NCBI GenBank assembly: GCA_028282745.1
Contig: JANQHJ010000114.1
Location: 1 to 64,000 of the forward strand
Direction: 5' to 3'
DNA length: 64,000 nucleotides
Source: Sedimentisphaerales bacterium
GTDB taxonomy: Bacteria > Planctomycetota > Phycisphaerae > Sedimentisphaerales > Anaerobacaceae
This document shows, piece after piece, positions 53,349 to 61,534 of this stretch; position 1 is the stretch's first letter, and each line of letters begins with the position of its first letter. The notes under the pieces were generated by a model. It saw nothing but the letters and a program-made list of their open reading frames with translations. It was not told the origin of the DNA and ran no database searches. The position numbers and the translations under genes were made by a program.

Positions 53349-55358
53349 TCAAAACTGAACGTGACATTTTTGCTTTAGCTCTTGCAGCTTTTGCTGCCAT
53401 GGAGCAGGGATGTTTTCATTGCTTGCCAGCAGGACATCTATGACATGTTCAATATCCATTTTGGGAGTAGAAGTATTAAAAGAGCATAGAAGGTGGTAAT
53501 ATTTAGCTCGCCACCACTTCCATGCTGGTTTAGATGTATTGTTTTTCGAAGTGTTAGCTTTTACGACCATCCCCCAAAGTGTTGCGGCGTCATCAAATTG
53601 TCCGTTTCTTTGAGATACCCTTGCCAGTGCCCTTAAGGAGAGTGTATCTACTGCTGCAGTGTCATTTTGGTCCTGTATAAAAATGCTTCTTATCAAAGCT
53701 AATTGTTTTTTGTTAGTTTTGCTATCCAGCGCAGAGTATTCAGCGAGAATAGCAATGTTTGTACGATTTTTTTTGCAGTTGTATATGAATTTTGAAATTA
53801 TTTTCGCGTCAGAGATCGTCTTATCATAAATATCAGTTTCAGATTCCAGAATTTCTATATCTTCCAGGCAGCTATGCAAAAGAGTAGATATTGGATCGGA
53901 GTAGGTACAGCTATTTATTTCTGTCAACAGATCAGTAAGAGATAACAGCAGTGATGCGCGTATAGCCATATCCCCCCCCAGGGCTTCGGGGATAAAAGCA
54001 CTTAGCAGATCAAGTCGGGCTTTTTTCCAGTAGATCCCAGATTCGGGGGGGATTTTCATGAGCCATTTGTTTGCCAGATCAGCTTGGCCGCACAGGGTGA
54101 GAACCTGCGCATAAGTGTAAATTATTTTGGGCTTAGGCTCATCGCCGGCGAGATCGAAATAATTCTCAAAAGCAGCATGGGTAAGATCGCATTGATTAGA
54201 ATCGTTGAGAAAAATTTTATATGCCAATTCAACGGCTTTGGTGGAAATCTGCCGGGGAGTTGATTTAAGAAAATCACAAGGCTGGTCAGCGTGGATATTC
54301 GATACATTGATTAGCAGGTTGACTGCCAGCGGGTCATTAGTATCTGCAATTGCCATAGCAGCAGCGAAGTCAACAAGGGGATTAGCAGCGGTGTTGCTTT
54401 CTGCAAGTCTAAGAAGCAAAGTACTGTATTTTTCAGGGTTCTTATTTATGGCGGCCTGGGCGGCTAATTCCGCATCGAGAGGATTTGTTGTATTATTTCC
54501 CTCTGTGAGCCATCTTAATGTAATGTTGCTCGCTAATTTGCGTATGCGAGGATCCGATTCGAGCATTAACTTGTATTGCTCGGTCTTATTATGCTTGCGG
54601 AGCAGAAAAGCTGCGGGAAGAACTATATGCGGATCAGACTTATAAGAGCTTTTAATAATATCTCTTGCTAAGGCGATAAGTTTTTCATCCTGTGGTCTAT
54701 TAGTGAGTTTGAGAGCCTCGATAGTGATTAGAATATTCAGCTTTTTGTTTATGTGCGGGTCGAGACTTAGCTTTTGTAATTGCTTTTGGAGTTTTAGTTT
54801 TTGTCTTGGGTTTTCAGCGTTAATCAATGCGAAAGTCTTTGCTCGGATAAGCTTTAGTAAATTTGAGCTGTTTTCTTTCTCTAATTCGTCGATCTTTTTT
54901 AAGAGATCGACAGTAAAGGGCTGTTGTTTTTTCTTTGGAGCCGAAAGAGCTATGTAGAATTTGATGCTGCAGGCATTTAATTTTGTGGTAAACAATTGCT
55001 GGGAGACTTTTCGCCAAAGACCTGTCCGGCCGAATCTCTGCTCCCAGTCGTCACCTTGATGGGCCTCGATCTTGTTTTTAATATCGTTTAGCTGTCGTGA
55101 TACATCAGTTAAATGGTCAAGCGTTCTTTGAGCGTTTGTGTATAATAGCAACTTATCTTCTTCAGTAAAGAAATCATCGCTGAACTCGAATGCCATCCTG
55201 GTTTCGAGAGTCTCCTGGTAAAAAACGTCGGCGGTTAGTTGGGATAACTCTGTCAGTAAATTGACATCTTCGGAATCAGGTAATTGAGCATAGCAGGAGA
55301 AAGTAAATAATAAAAGCAGTATTAAAAAGTAAGTGATGATAGCGATATTTTTTGGCAT
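53349..55358 (-). CDS. Exported alpha-helical repeat protein
   Basis: 669 aa with a signal peptide (about 1-24, cut near CYA-QLP). The rest is mostly amphipathic helices in TPR-like spacing, with phrases such as AEYSALD and DDAATLWGMVV near the end. It is probably a periplasmic scaffold. It follows exbD on the same strand after 7 bases, so it is likely co-transcribed. No catalytic motif. Function unknown. Confidence 0.75.
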   Translation of the reverse strand: MPKNIAIITYFLILLLLFTFSCYAQLPDSEDVNLLTELSQLTADVFYQETLETRMAFEFSDDFFTEEDKLLLYTNAQRTLDHLTDVSRQLNDIKNKIEAHQGDDWEQRFGRTGLWRKVSQQLFTTKLNACSIKFYIALSAPKKKQQPFTVDLLKKIDELEKENSSNLLKLIRAKTFALINAENPRQKLKLQKQLQKLSLDPHINKKLNILITIEALKLTNRPQDEKLIALARDIIKSSYKSDPHIVLPAAFLLRKHNKTEQYKLMLESDPRIRKLASNITLRWLTEGNNTTNPLDAELAAQAAINKNPEKYSTLLLRLAESNTAANPLVDFAAAMAIADTNDPLAVNLLINVSNIHADQPCDFLKSTPRQISTKAVELAYKIFLNDSNQCDLTHAAFENYFDLAGDEPKPKIIYTYAQVLTLCGQADLANKWLMKIPPESGIYWKKARLDLLSAFIPEALGGDMAIRASLLLSLTDLLTEINSCTYSDPISTLLHSCLEDIEILESETDIYDKTISDAKIISKFIYNCKKNRTNIAILAEYSALDSKTNKKQLALIRSIFIQDQNDTAAVDTLSLRALARVSQRNGQFDDAATLWGMVVKANTSKNNTSKPAWKWWRAKYYHLLCSFNTSTPKMDIEHVIDVLLASNENIPAPWQQKLQELKQKCHVQF

Positions 55359-55365
55359 ATCATGG

Positions 55366-55848
55366 TCACTCCGTCATCTGAAAGGTTATGTCAGTCAGTC
55401 CCGATCCGCAAAGGCAGTTGTATATTTTGGCGAAGTGGTCCCACTCGATTTGTGAGTCGCAGGTTATCTCAACAGGGTCGTCGATGAATCTTTTTTGAGA
55501 TGTCATGATGAGATTGACGGCTTCAATTAGCGAGGACAGGTCTTGCCCGATGGTTTGGTTGTTGATTTGTACCTGTTTGGAGTTAGCTATATTAACCATA
55601 CAGCCGTTAGGCATGGCCGCAATATTTATATTCATAGGCTCAGGCTTTACCATGTTCACCGAACTGGTATTAGCGGCAGGTAATGTGAAGGGCAGGAATT
55701 TTTCCTGCGGTTTGTATTGGGCCGAGACGAGAAAAAAGATAAGCAGCAAAAAGATCATATCGATCATCGGTGTCATTTTCAGGGTGAAATTAGTCTTGTG
55801 CGGAACAAGCTGTCTTAGCCAACCTTTTTGTAGGGTTTCAATACTCAT
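55366..55848 (-). CDS. ExbD/TolR-family protein
   Basis: 160 aa. A short cytoplasmic part is followed by the signature MTPMIDMIFLLLIFFLVSA, with the conserved membrane Asp at about residue 30, and a periplasmic domain. ExbD/TolR proteins use proton motive force, together with an ExbB/TolQ partner, to energise outer-envelope processes. No ExbB gene is adjacent, so the partner is elsewhere. It lies 12 bases after the vor gamma-subunit gene on the same strand, an unusual companion. Confidence 0.88.
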   Translation of the reverse strand: MSIETLQKGWLRQLVPHKTNFTLKMTPMIDMIFLLLIFFLVSAQYKPQEKFLPFTLPAANTSSVNMVKPEPMNINIAAMPNGCMVNIANSKQVQINNQTIGQDLSSLIEAVNLIMTSQKRFIDDPVEITCDSQIEWDHFAKIYNCLCGSGLTDITFQMTE

Positions 55849-55860
55849 TTTATTAAGGCA

Positions 55861-56427
55861 TCACCCTGTTTTTGAAGCTACTTCGGCACCTCTTCGCAGG
55901 GCCTCGATATTGGCCGGCAATGTTTTATGGTATCTTTTAGCTAGGACTTTTGGCAGAGCTTCTGTAGCCTGGTCAACAGTCATTACGTTTCTTTTTATAA
56001 GGTAGGCCCCGAGCATGACCATGTTGGCGCCTCTTGGATTATTAATTTCGCCTGCGATGTCGTCAGCATTGACAGCGAGGACGTCTATAGAGCTGTTATG
56101 GCTCGGCAACTTATCAATAAGTGAGCTGTTATAAACTATCAGTCCGTTCTCCTCAACGCGAGGTGCGAATTTATCGGCAGAGGCTTTGTTCATAACAACA
56201 AGTGAAGTCGGATAGGTAATAACCGGCGAGGGGATCGGCTTGGAGGACATAATGATCATGCTGTTGGCGGTTCCGCCGCGGATTTCCGCGCCATAGCTCG
56301 GCATATATGTAACCTCGATACCAGCCTGCATAGCGGTTTGGGCGAGCAGTTTTCCTACGAGGATTATTCCCTGTCCGCCGAAACCGGCAATCGTTACTTC
56401 ATCGTGATAGTTATTATTTGTATCCAT
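55861..56427 (-). CDS. 2-oxoacid:ferredoxin oxidoreductase gamma subunit
   Basis: 188 aa with the gamma-domain start IAGFGGQGIILVGKLLAQ (about 13-30) and an acyl-CoA/catalytic-domain pattern. With alpha, beta and ferredoxin subunits it forms a CoA-acylating, thiamine-diphosphate-dependent oxidoreductase. The ATG follows the beta-subunit stop by one base. Strong match of the alpha subunit to VorB suggests branched-chain 2-oxoacids as substrate. Confidence 0.88.
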   Translation of the reverse strand: MDTNNNYHDEVTIAGFGGQGIILVGKLLAQTAMQAGIEVTYMPSYGAEIRGGTANSMIIMSSKPIPSPVITYPTSLVVMNKASADKFAPRVEENGLIVYNSSLIDKLPSHNSSIDVLAVNADDIAGEINNPRGANMVMLGAYLIKRNVMTVDQATEALPKVLAKRYHKTLPANIEALRRGAEVASKTG

Positions 56428-56428
56428 T

Positions 56429-57178
56429 CTATTTTTCTGGTTTATAGTCCTTGAAGCATCCGAGCGGGAAGGCCTTCATCATTTCCTGTTCGATCCATTT
56501 CAATGATTCAGCCGGTGTGATCCGCCATTGTGTTGGACAGGGCGATAGCAGCTCTACCAGTGATAAACCCGGTGCGTCGTCGATCTGTAGTTCGAAGGCA
56601 TGACGGATAGCCTTTTTGGCTTTGCGGATATTGCCTGGTTTGTGAAGGGCGCATCTTTCGATATAAATAGTGCCGGGCAGTATTGATAATAATTCGCAGA
56701 TATTCAAAGGAAAGCCGTTTGAGCTTACTTCTCTTCCACCGGGTGTAGTAGCTGTTACCTGGCCGAGAAGTGTTGTTGGGGCCATTTGGCCACCGGTCAT
56801 TCCGAAGATAGCATTATTTATAAATATGACAGTCAGATGCTCAGCTCGGTGTGCTGCATGAATGATTTCAGCTGTTCCGATAGCTGCCAAGTCGCCGTCA
56901 CCCTGGTAAGAAAAGACAATATTATCAGGGTTGGTTCTTTTCATACCTGTCGCGACAGCAGGGGCTCGACCATGTGCGACTTCGATCATATCGACGTCAA
57001 GATAATTATAAGCCAAAACAGCACAACCGACAGGGGCTATGCCGATGGTCCGCTCGCGGATGCCGAGTTCGTCTATTGCTTCTGCGACGAGTCGATGGGC
57101 TATACCATGACCACAGCCGGGACAATAATGTGTCGGCACATCCTTGTATGTTTTGGTTCTTGTAAAAACCTTTTTCAT
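56429..57178 (-). CDS. 2-oxoacid:ferredoxin oxidoreductase beta subunit
   Basis: 249 aa. PTHYCPGCGHG (about 16-26) is the conserved start of the beta domain, and the thiamine-diphosphate motif GDGD...N (YQGDGDLAAIG and NNAIFGMTGGQ) is clear. It binds thiamine diphosphate and, with other subunits, passes electrons to ferredoxin. It lies upstream of the gamma gene by one base. An S23 gene separates it from the alpha subunit. Confidence 0.92.
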   Translation of the reverse strand: MKKVFTRTKTYKDVPTHYCPGCGHGIAHRLVAEAIDELGIRERTIGIAPVGCAVLAYNYLDVDMIEVAHGRAPAVATGMKRTNPDNIVFSYQGDGDLAAIGTAEIIHAAHRAEHLTVIFINNAIFGMTGGQMAPTTLLGQVTATTPGGREVSSNGFPLNICELLSILPGTIYIERCALHKPGNIRKAKKAIRHAFELQIDDAPGLSLVELLSPCPTQWRITPAESLKWIEQEMMKAFPLGCFKDYKPEK

Positions 57179-57193
57179 AATATTTAAAGTAAA

Positions 57194-57630
57194 AACTAAA
57201 AGCTAATAGTGAAAAACCATAAGTTAAAAATTAAAACTATCTTTTCCCTCTCAGCGTTAATAAGCTTGCTCCAAGAATATTCGCTAATTCCTTGGTTTCA
57301 GTCAATAGGTATCTTAATTCAGGGGCTGTAATTTTCTTAGCGTCTCTTAATAAACCGAGCCAGTAGAGGCTTTCGTTAGCGGATTTCAAAGCATAATTGA
57401 AAAATTTAGCAAAATCTCTTTTGGAACTGGACGCATGGGCCTCAACCACATTTGCTCCTATAGAAGTTCCAGAACGAAGTAATTGGTTAGAAATAACCTG
57501 ACTTGAATTGCTACCCGGGATAGTATCTATAAACTCAATGAGCTTAATAGAATATTTATAAGCCCGATGCTTCAACTCGGTTTTTTGTTTTTCGCCTTGG
57601 TTTTGCATTTGTAGTTTTTAGCTTTTAGTT
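57194..57630. repeat. Inverted repeats flanking the S23 gene
   Basis: AACTAAAAGCTAA at 57194-57206 is perfectly inverted as TTAGCTTTTAGTT at 57618-57630, bracketing the S23 gene. Both ends sit in AT-rich low-complexity sequence. The pair resembles the boundaries of a small inserted segment, but no transposase or target-site duplication is seen. Confidence 0.45.
57237..57608 (-). CDS. Four-helix-bundle protein (S23/IVP-like)
   Basis: 123 aa, almost entirely helical, with the family phrases HRAYKYSIKLIEFIDTIP, SGTSIGANVVEAHA and NESLYWLGLLRDA. These proteins were first described from intervening sequences in 23S rRNA genes; their role is not firmly known. Here it lies inside the vor operon between alpha and beta subunits, flanked by inverted AT-rich repeats. 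This suggests an insertion that keeps the reading direction. Confidence 0.8.
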   Translation of the reverse strand: MQNQGEKQKTELKHRAYKYSIKLIEFIDTIPGSNSSQVISNQLLRSGTSIGANVVEAHASSSKRDFAKFFNYALKSANESLYWLGLLRDAKKITAPELRYLLTETKELANILGASLLTLRGKR

Positions 57631-58692
57631 GTCACTTAAGATACTAAGTTCTCTGATTTTGTCGAGTACCTGTTCCACTGTCGGTACTCCTCCGCCTGCT
57701 CTGCCGAAAAACGCAACGGGGCATTTACCTGCTACGGCAATTTTTACATCGTCGATCATCTGGCCGTGACTCATTTCAACAACGAGGAACATCTTCAAAT
57801 CCTGCGCTGCTGCGTTTATAACATCCATTGGGAACGGCCAGAGGCTTACTGGTCTGATCCAGCCTGCTTTTATTCCCTGTTCTCTTGCCAGGTCAACAGC
57901 GGTGCGAACGATCCTTGCCGATACCCCGTAAGCGACGAGAACAATATCAGCATCTTCTGTTTGGGATTGTTCACAGATGATTTCATTTTCTTCGATCTCT
58001 CTAAGCTTATCCTGAATTTTCAGGTTTAAATCTTCAAGAACACCATCTGCCAGCCACAGTGAGCGAACAATATTCTGCTCCCTGCCTTTACAGCCGGTCA
58101 GTGCCCAGTCTTTTTGGGGTAGCTTTCGGCCTGGTACGGTTTTGAATTCTATAGGCTCCATCATCTGACCGAGGATGCCGTCAGCCAAGATCATTACCGG
58201 ATTGCAATATTGATCTGCCAGGTCGAATGCCAGCGGCATCATGTCCACCCATTCCTGCACTGTCGATGGTGCGAGTGTAATTGTTCTATAGTCGCCGTGC
58301 CCGCCGCCGCGTGTGCCCTGGAAGTAGTCACTCTGTGATGGGGCGATATTGCCAAGGCCCGGGCCGCCGCGCATAACATTTACTATAACAGAGGGAAGTT
58401 GAGCTCCGGCGAGATAGCTGATGCCTTCCTGCATGAGGCTGATGCCGGGGCTGGATGATGTTGTCATTACTCTTTTACCGGTAGCGGCTGCACCGAAGAC
58501 CATGTTAATGGCAGCCAGTTCTGACTCGCACTGCACGAAAACCCTGTTCTCTTGGCCCATACGTCTTGCCATGTAAGCGGGGATTTCGCTCTGCGGGGTG
58601 ATGGGGTAACCGAAATATGCGTCGCAGCCGGCCCGGATGGCAGCTTCCGCCATTGCCTCATTGCCGCTCATTAGAATCCGTTCAGACACCAC
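57625..58692 (-). CDS. vorB: 2-oxoacid:ferredoxin oxidoreductase alpha subunit (VorB-like)
   Basis: 355 aa. The N-terminal GNEAMAEAAIRAGC and GYPITPQSEIP stretch, followed by SSSPGISLMQEGISYLAGA and GGPGLGNIAPSQSDYFQ, match the VorB family of 3-methyl-2-oxobutanoate:ferredoxin oxidoreductases closely. The C-terminal part has the VVEMSHGQM region. It would convert branched-chain 2-oxoacids to acyl-CoA in anaerobes, or run in reverse for amino-acid synthesis, linking to the leucine genes of this window. Confidence 0.9.
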   Translation of the reverse strand: MVSERILMSGNEAMAEAAIRAGCDAYFGYPITPQSEIPAYMARRMGQENRVFVQCESELAAINMVFGAAATGKRVMTTSSSPGISLMQEGISYLAGAQLPSVIVNVMRGGPGLGNIAPSQSDYFQGTRGGGHGDYRTITLAPSTVQEWVDMMPLAFDLADQYCNPVMILADGILGQMMEPIEFKTVPGRKLPQKDWALTGCKGREQNIVRSLWLADGVLEDLNLKIQDKLREIEENEIICEQSQTEDADIVLVAYGVSARIVRTAVDLAREQGIKAGWIRPVSLWPFPMDVINAAAQDLKMFLVVEMSHGQMIDDVKIAVAGKCPVAFFGRAGGGVPTVEQVLDKIRELSILSDN

Positions 58693-58737
58693 AACTTCCT
58701 AAACCAAGCATTAAGCGCAGGCGGCGGAATTAATCCA

Positions 58738-59007
58738 TTAGCCTGCTGCATTTTCCTTTTTCCCGACTTTGCTATCTTTGGATTTAATCTCTATTATATT
58801 GCTGTCCGCTTCGACCATAATGGCGGCTTCGGGACAGATGATCGCACACATAGCACAGCCTGTACACTTATTTTCGTTAGGTACGGCAGGGAAATATCCG
58901 CCTTTATTCGAGACGTGCGAGATGTCAATGCAGCTATGCGGACAAGTTATCACGCAAAGCTCACAACCCTTGCAACGTTCGATATCAATTGTAATTTTCC
59001 CAGCCAT
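58738..59007 (-). CDS. 4Fe-4S ferredoxin subunit
   Basis: 89 aa with two CxxCxxCxxxC clusters (CKGCELCVITCPHSC at about 13-27, CTGCAMCAIICPEA at about 48-61), a classic 2[4Fe-4S] ferredoxin. It is the delta subunit of the vor complex and is the first gene of its operon. The ATG at 59007 lies about 5 bases after the predicted transcription start and lacks a ribosome site, suggesting a leaderless message. Confidence 0.9.
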   Translation of the reverse strand: MAGKITIDIERCKGCELCVITCPHSCIDISHVSNKGGYFPAVPNENKCTGCAMCAIICPEAAIMVEADSNIIEIKSKDSKVGKKENAAG

Positions 59008-59018
59008 AATTGCATTAA

Positions 59019-59047
59019 ATTGTATCAGCAGTTTTACCTATTGTAAA
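59019..59047 (-). promoter_or_regulatory. Promoter of the vor operon
   Basis: On the minus strand TTTACA (complement of 59042-59047) and TACAAT (complement of 59019-59024) are separated by 17 bases. TGA before the -10 box gives an extended -10. Transcription should start near 59012, only a few bases before the ferredoxin ATG at 59007. Confidence 0.6.
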
Positions 59048-59132
59048 GACAAAACAAAGTTTGTATTATTATAGCGATTCTAATTTCTGATATATTAAGG
59101 GCTTATAAATGGATGTCGGCCCGGAGGAAAAA

Positions 59133-59243
59133 ATGGTCACAGGGATATGCGGTATTGGAACCCGTCGAATCTGCCGAAATTTACGTTATTTTTTGAAGAA
59201 AAACGGAAGCGGCGCGTCTATTACAGTACGCAAAGGTGTTTAA
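59133..59243 (+). CDS. Small ORF coupled to the ECF sigma gene
   Basis: A 36-codon ORF starting at an ATG 5 bases after GGAGGAAAA, one of the strongest ribosome sites in the window. The product starts MVTGICGIG and is basic (RRICRNLRYFLKKN). Its TAA at 59241-59243 lies 4 bases before the likely sigma-factor ATG at 59248. This placement suggests translational coupling. The protein resembles no family I know. It may be a real peptide or only a translation-control ORF. Confidence 0.5.
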   Translation: MVTGICGIGTRRICRNLRYFLKKNGSGASITVRKGV

Positions 59244-59247
59244 AACG

Positions 59248-59907
59248 ATGGAAACCGGCCCTGGTAAGGAAACAAAAGAGATGACCCAAAGCTGCTGCAT
59301 AGAGGAAGTAGAGCTCATCGAGCGTTGCCGCAGAGGGTCCCGGGGTGCTTTTGAACCTATCGTTGAAAAGTATATGAAAGACGCATACTACATTGCGCTT
59401 GGTTTAGTGGGCAATCGAGAAGATGCCCTTGACCTTTCACAGGAGGCCTTCGCCAAGGCCTATATCAACATCTCCAGTCTCAACTCTAAGTGGGGATTCT
59501 TCCCTTGGTTCTACCAGATATTGAGGAACCTTTGCTTTAGTCATCTTCGAAAGCGAAAGGTACGCCGGGCTCATTCTATCGAGCAGCTAACAGAAGATGG
59601 GGCGGTAGCTTTCGAGAGTGACTGTGAATCGCCGGAAGACCCGATTGAAGAGAAAGAAATGAAGCAGGGCCTGTGGGAGGCGATAGGGCAGCTCGATGAA
59701 AAACATAAAGAGGTTATTATTTTAAGGCACTTTAAGAATATGTCATACGATGAAATGGCTAAAGCGCTGTTCACTAATAAAGGGACGGTGACAAGCAGGC
59801 TGTATTACGCACGTCAAAAGTTGAAAGATATTTTAGAGCGTCAGAGGGACCCCCAAACGCGAAAAGAGGCGTTTGGGGAACCCCGGAAAGGAGGTCGGCA
59901 AGAATGA
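59248..59907 (+). CDS. ECF-type RNA polymerase sigma factor
   Basis: 219 aa from the ATG at 59248; a GTG at 59236 is in frame but overlaps the small ORF. It has sigma-70 region 2 (about 25-95, with EDALDLSQEAFAKAY and WFYQILRNLCFSHLRKRK) and region 4 (about 140-195, with LDEKHKEVIILRHFKNMSYDEMA and a helix-turn-helix ending in SRLYYARQKL). A linker rich in Glu and Asp lies between. The gene ends in ATGA overlap with the anti-sigma gene. Confidence 0.92.
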   Translation: METGPGKETKEMTQSCCIEEVELIERCRRGSRGAFEPIVEKYMKDAYYIALGLVGNREDALDLSQEAFAKAYINISSLNSKWGFFPWFYQILRNLCFSHLRKRKVRRAHSIEQLTEDGAVAFESDCESPEDPIEEKEMKQGLWEAIGQLDEKHKEVIILRHFKNMSYDEMAKALFTNKGTVTSRLYYARQKLKDILERQRDPQTRKEAFGEPRKGGRQE

Positions 59908-60350
59908 CTTGTCAGAATTATCAAGACCTGATGATGGGTTACCTTGACGACGAGCTCAGCAGCGAGCAGCGAAGGACCTTCGAGGAGCACCTCGAATCCT
60001 GCGAAGGCTGCCGCAGCGAGTTTGAGCAGTTCAAGAAGCTCAAGCGGATAACGGACTCGGTGCAATTAGCTGAGCCGGAAGATGAAATGTGGCAAAAGTA
60101 TTGGGGGGGCGTTTATAATCGTTTCGAACGCGGGATAGGATGGATACTCATGTCGGTCGCCGGGATCGCTTTGTTGATCTATGGTGGATTCAAAGCGGTC
60201 GAGGCGATCGTCAAAGATCCGACAGTCGGATTGATGCTGAAGATCGGTATTTTGGCCTTTATAGGCGGGGTCGCGATTTTGTTTGTTTCGATATTGAGAG
60301 AACGGCTGTACTTCTGGAAAAGAGACAGGTACAAAGATGTTCAGAAATAA
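59904..60350 (+). CDS. Membrane anti-sigma factor with zinc finger
   Basis: 148 aa. The N-terminal zf-HC2/ZAS-type domain has Cys3 and the HxxxCxxC motif at 29-36 (HLESCEGC), and two membrane helices lie at about 80-97 and 110-127. It overlaps the sigma gene by four bases and is its probable antagonist, releasing it on an envelope or redox signal. Confidence 0.88.
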   Translation: MTCQNYQDLMMGYLDDELSSEQRRTFEEHLESCEGCRSEFEQFKKLKRITDSVQLAEPEDEMWQKYWGGVYNRFERGIGWILMSVAGIALLIYGGFKAVEAIVKDPTVGLMLKIGILAFIGGVAILFVSILRERLYFWKRDRYKDVQK

Positions 60351-60409
60351 CTTTGAATATCGAGAATCAAGTATCCGATATCGAGGATCAAATATTAAGG
60401 AGATTGGAA

Positions 60410-60724
60410 ATGCTTTTATCAACAACGCCCTGGATAGAGGGCAAAAAGGTCGTTAAACATTTTGGATTAGTCAAAGGCAATACCATTCGAGCCAGGCATG
60501 TTGGACGTGATATTATGGCTGGTTTGAAGAATATTGTCGGTGGTGAGATTACCGACTATACAAAGATGATGGCTGAGTCGCGTGAGCAGTCGATAGACAG
60601 GATGGTCGAACAGGCTAAAGAGCGCGGCGCCAACGCGATAGTGGGTATTAATTTTTCAACTTCCATGATGATGCAGTCGGCTTCGGAAATTTTGGTGTTC
60701 GGTACAGCTGTACTTGTAGAGTAG
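60410..60724 (+). CDS. YbjQ/UPF0145 family protein
   Basis: 104 aa from the ATG at 60410, with AAGGAG 7 bases upstream. Typical sequence is GLVKGNTIRARHVGRDI, GGEITDYTKMMAESREQSIDRMV and GANAIVGINF. The family forms pentamers and has been linked to heavy-metal or membrane-associated functions, but its role is not firmly known. A longer upstream frame is an artefact. Next to the sigma/anti-sigma pair on the same strand. Confidence 0.88.
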   Translation: MLLSTTPWIEGKKVVKHFGLVKGNTIRARHVGRDIMAGLKNIVGGEITDYTKMMAESREQSIDRMVEQAKERGANAIVGINFSTSMMMQSASEILVFGTAVLVE

Positions 60725-60824
60725 TTTTAAACACGAAGACACTAAGACTCAAAAACACGAATATTAAATAATATAAGTTTAGTGCTCTTGGTGTTTTAGT
60801 GATTTAGTGCTATTGAAATTATAA
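60725..60824. repeat. Interspersed non-coding repeat-like sequence
   Basis: Short-period sequence (AAACACGAAGACACTAAGAC and, inverted, GTGCTCTTGGTGTTTTAGTG) forms a loose inverted pair over about 90 bases. Similar ACACGGATTAACACAG-type sequences lie at 61414-61432 and 61840-61925. These look like an interspersed repeat family and are probably not regulatory. Confidence 0.45.
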
Positions 60825-60842
60825 ATGAAAGGGGATTATAAA

Positions 60843-61406
60843 ATGGGTTTATGGATCGTTCTGGGAGTGATAGTAGTAATACTGATTTTCTTCGCGATGA
60901 TGTTCAATACGCTCGTCGGCAAAAAGAACCAGGTCATAAATGTGTTCGGCGGGATAGACGCTCTTTTGAAAAAGCGTTATGATCTGTTGCCTAAGCTCAT
61001 CGTAGCAGTCAAAGAGTACATGAAACATGAGTGTGGCACTATCGAAAAAATCACTGAGCTTCGGGCTAAGGCTGTATCAGGCAACCTTTCCGATGATGAG
61101 AAGGTGGCTATCGATAATCAGATGTCGAAAATGCTCGGCGGGATAATGGTAGCGGTCGAGAATTATCCCGATCTAAAAGCCAGCGAGAACTTCATGCACT
61201 TGCAGCGTACAATGAACGAGGTCGAGGAGCAGATTTCAGCTGCCCGTCGTGCCTATAACGCTGCTGTTACCGATTACAATAATGCCGTCGAGATGTTACC
61301 AACAAATATCATGGCGGGGATGATGGGCTATAAAACCAAAAAGGTCTTCGAAATATCCGAAGAACAACGACAGGATATTGACACCGAGGCACTGTTTAAT
61401 AAGTAA
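60843..61406 (+). CDS. LemA family protein
   Basis: 187 aa from the ATG at 60843, with AAAGGGG 8 bases upstream; the frame begins at 60825. An N-terminal membrane helix (about 3-22) is followed by a LemA-type helical domain (NTLVGKKNQVINVFGGIDALLKKRYDLLP and YNAAVTDYNNAVEMLPTNI). LemA proteins act at the cell envelope; the role is unknown. A DUF3137 gene follows, the common partner. Confidence 0.9.
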   Translation: MGLWIVLGVIVVILIFFAMMFNTLVGKKNQVINVFGGIDALLKKRYDLLPKLIVAVKEYMKHECGTIEKITELRAKAVSGNLSDDEKVAIDNQMSKMLGGIMVAVENYPDLKASENFMHLQRTMNEVEEQISAARRAYNAAVTDYNNAVEMLPTNIMAGMMGYKTKKVFEISEEQRQDIDTEALFNK

Positions 61407-61534
61407 TTGAACCACGGATTACACGGATTAACACAGATTTTGAATTATTAATGAACGAATACGAATGACAAAGGACGAGAAAATAAGCCAAAGAAAAAGA
61501 GGAGTATTTATAAAATAAGCACAAGAGGTGATAA
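61407..61534. repeat. Interspersed repeat-like sequence between LemA and the 81-aa gene
   Basis: AACCACGGATTACACGGATT and AACACAGATTTTG (61410-61440) are short-period, then AACGAATACGAATGAC. The complement-sense version TGTGTTCCCTGTGACTAA appears at 61840-61858. No gene is seen. Confidence 0.5.

Noticed and set aside
60140-60409. N-terminal extension of the YbjQ gene
   Set aside because: It overlaps the anti-sigma gene in another frame; the ribosome site before the ATG at 60410 and the family length support the short form.
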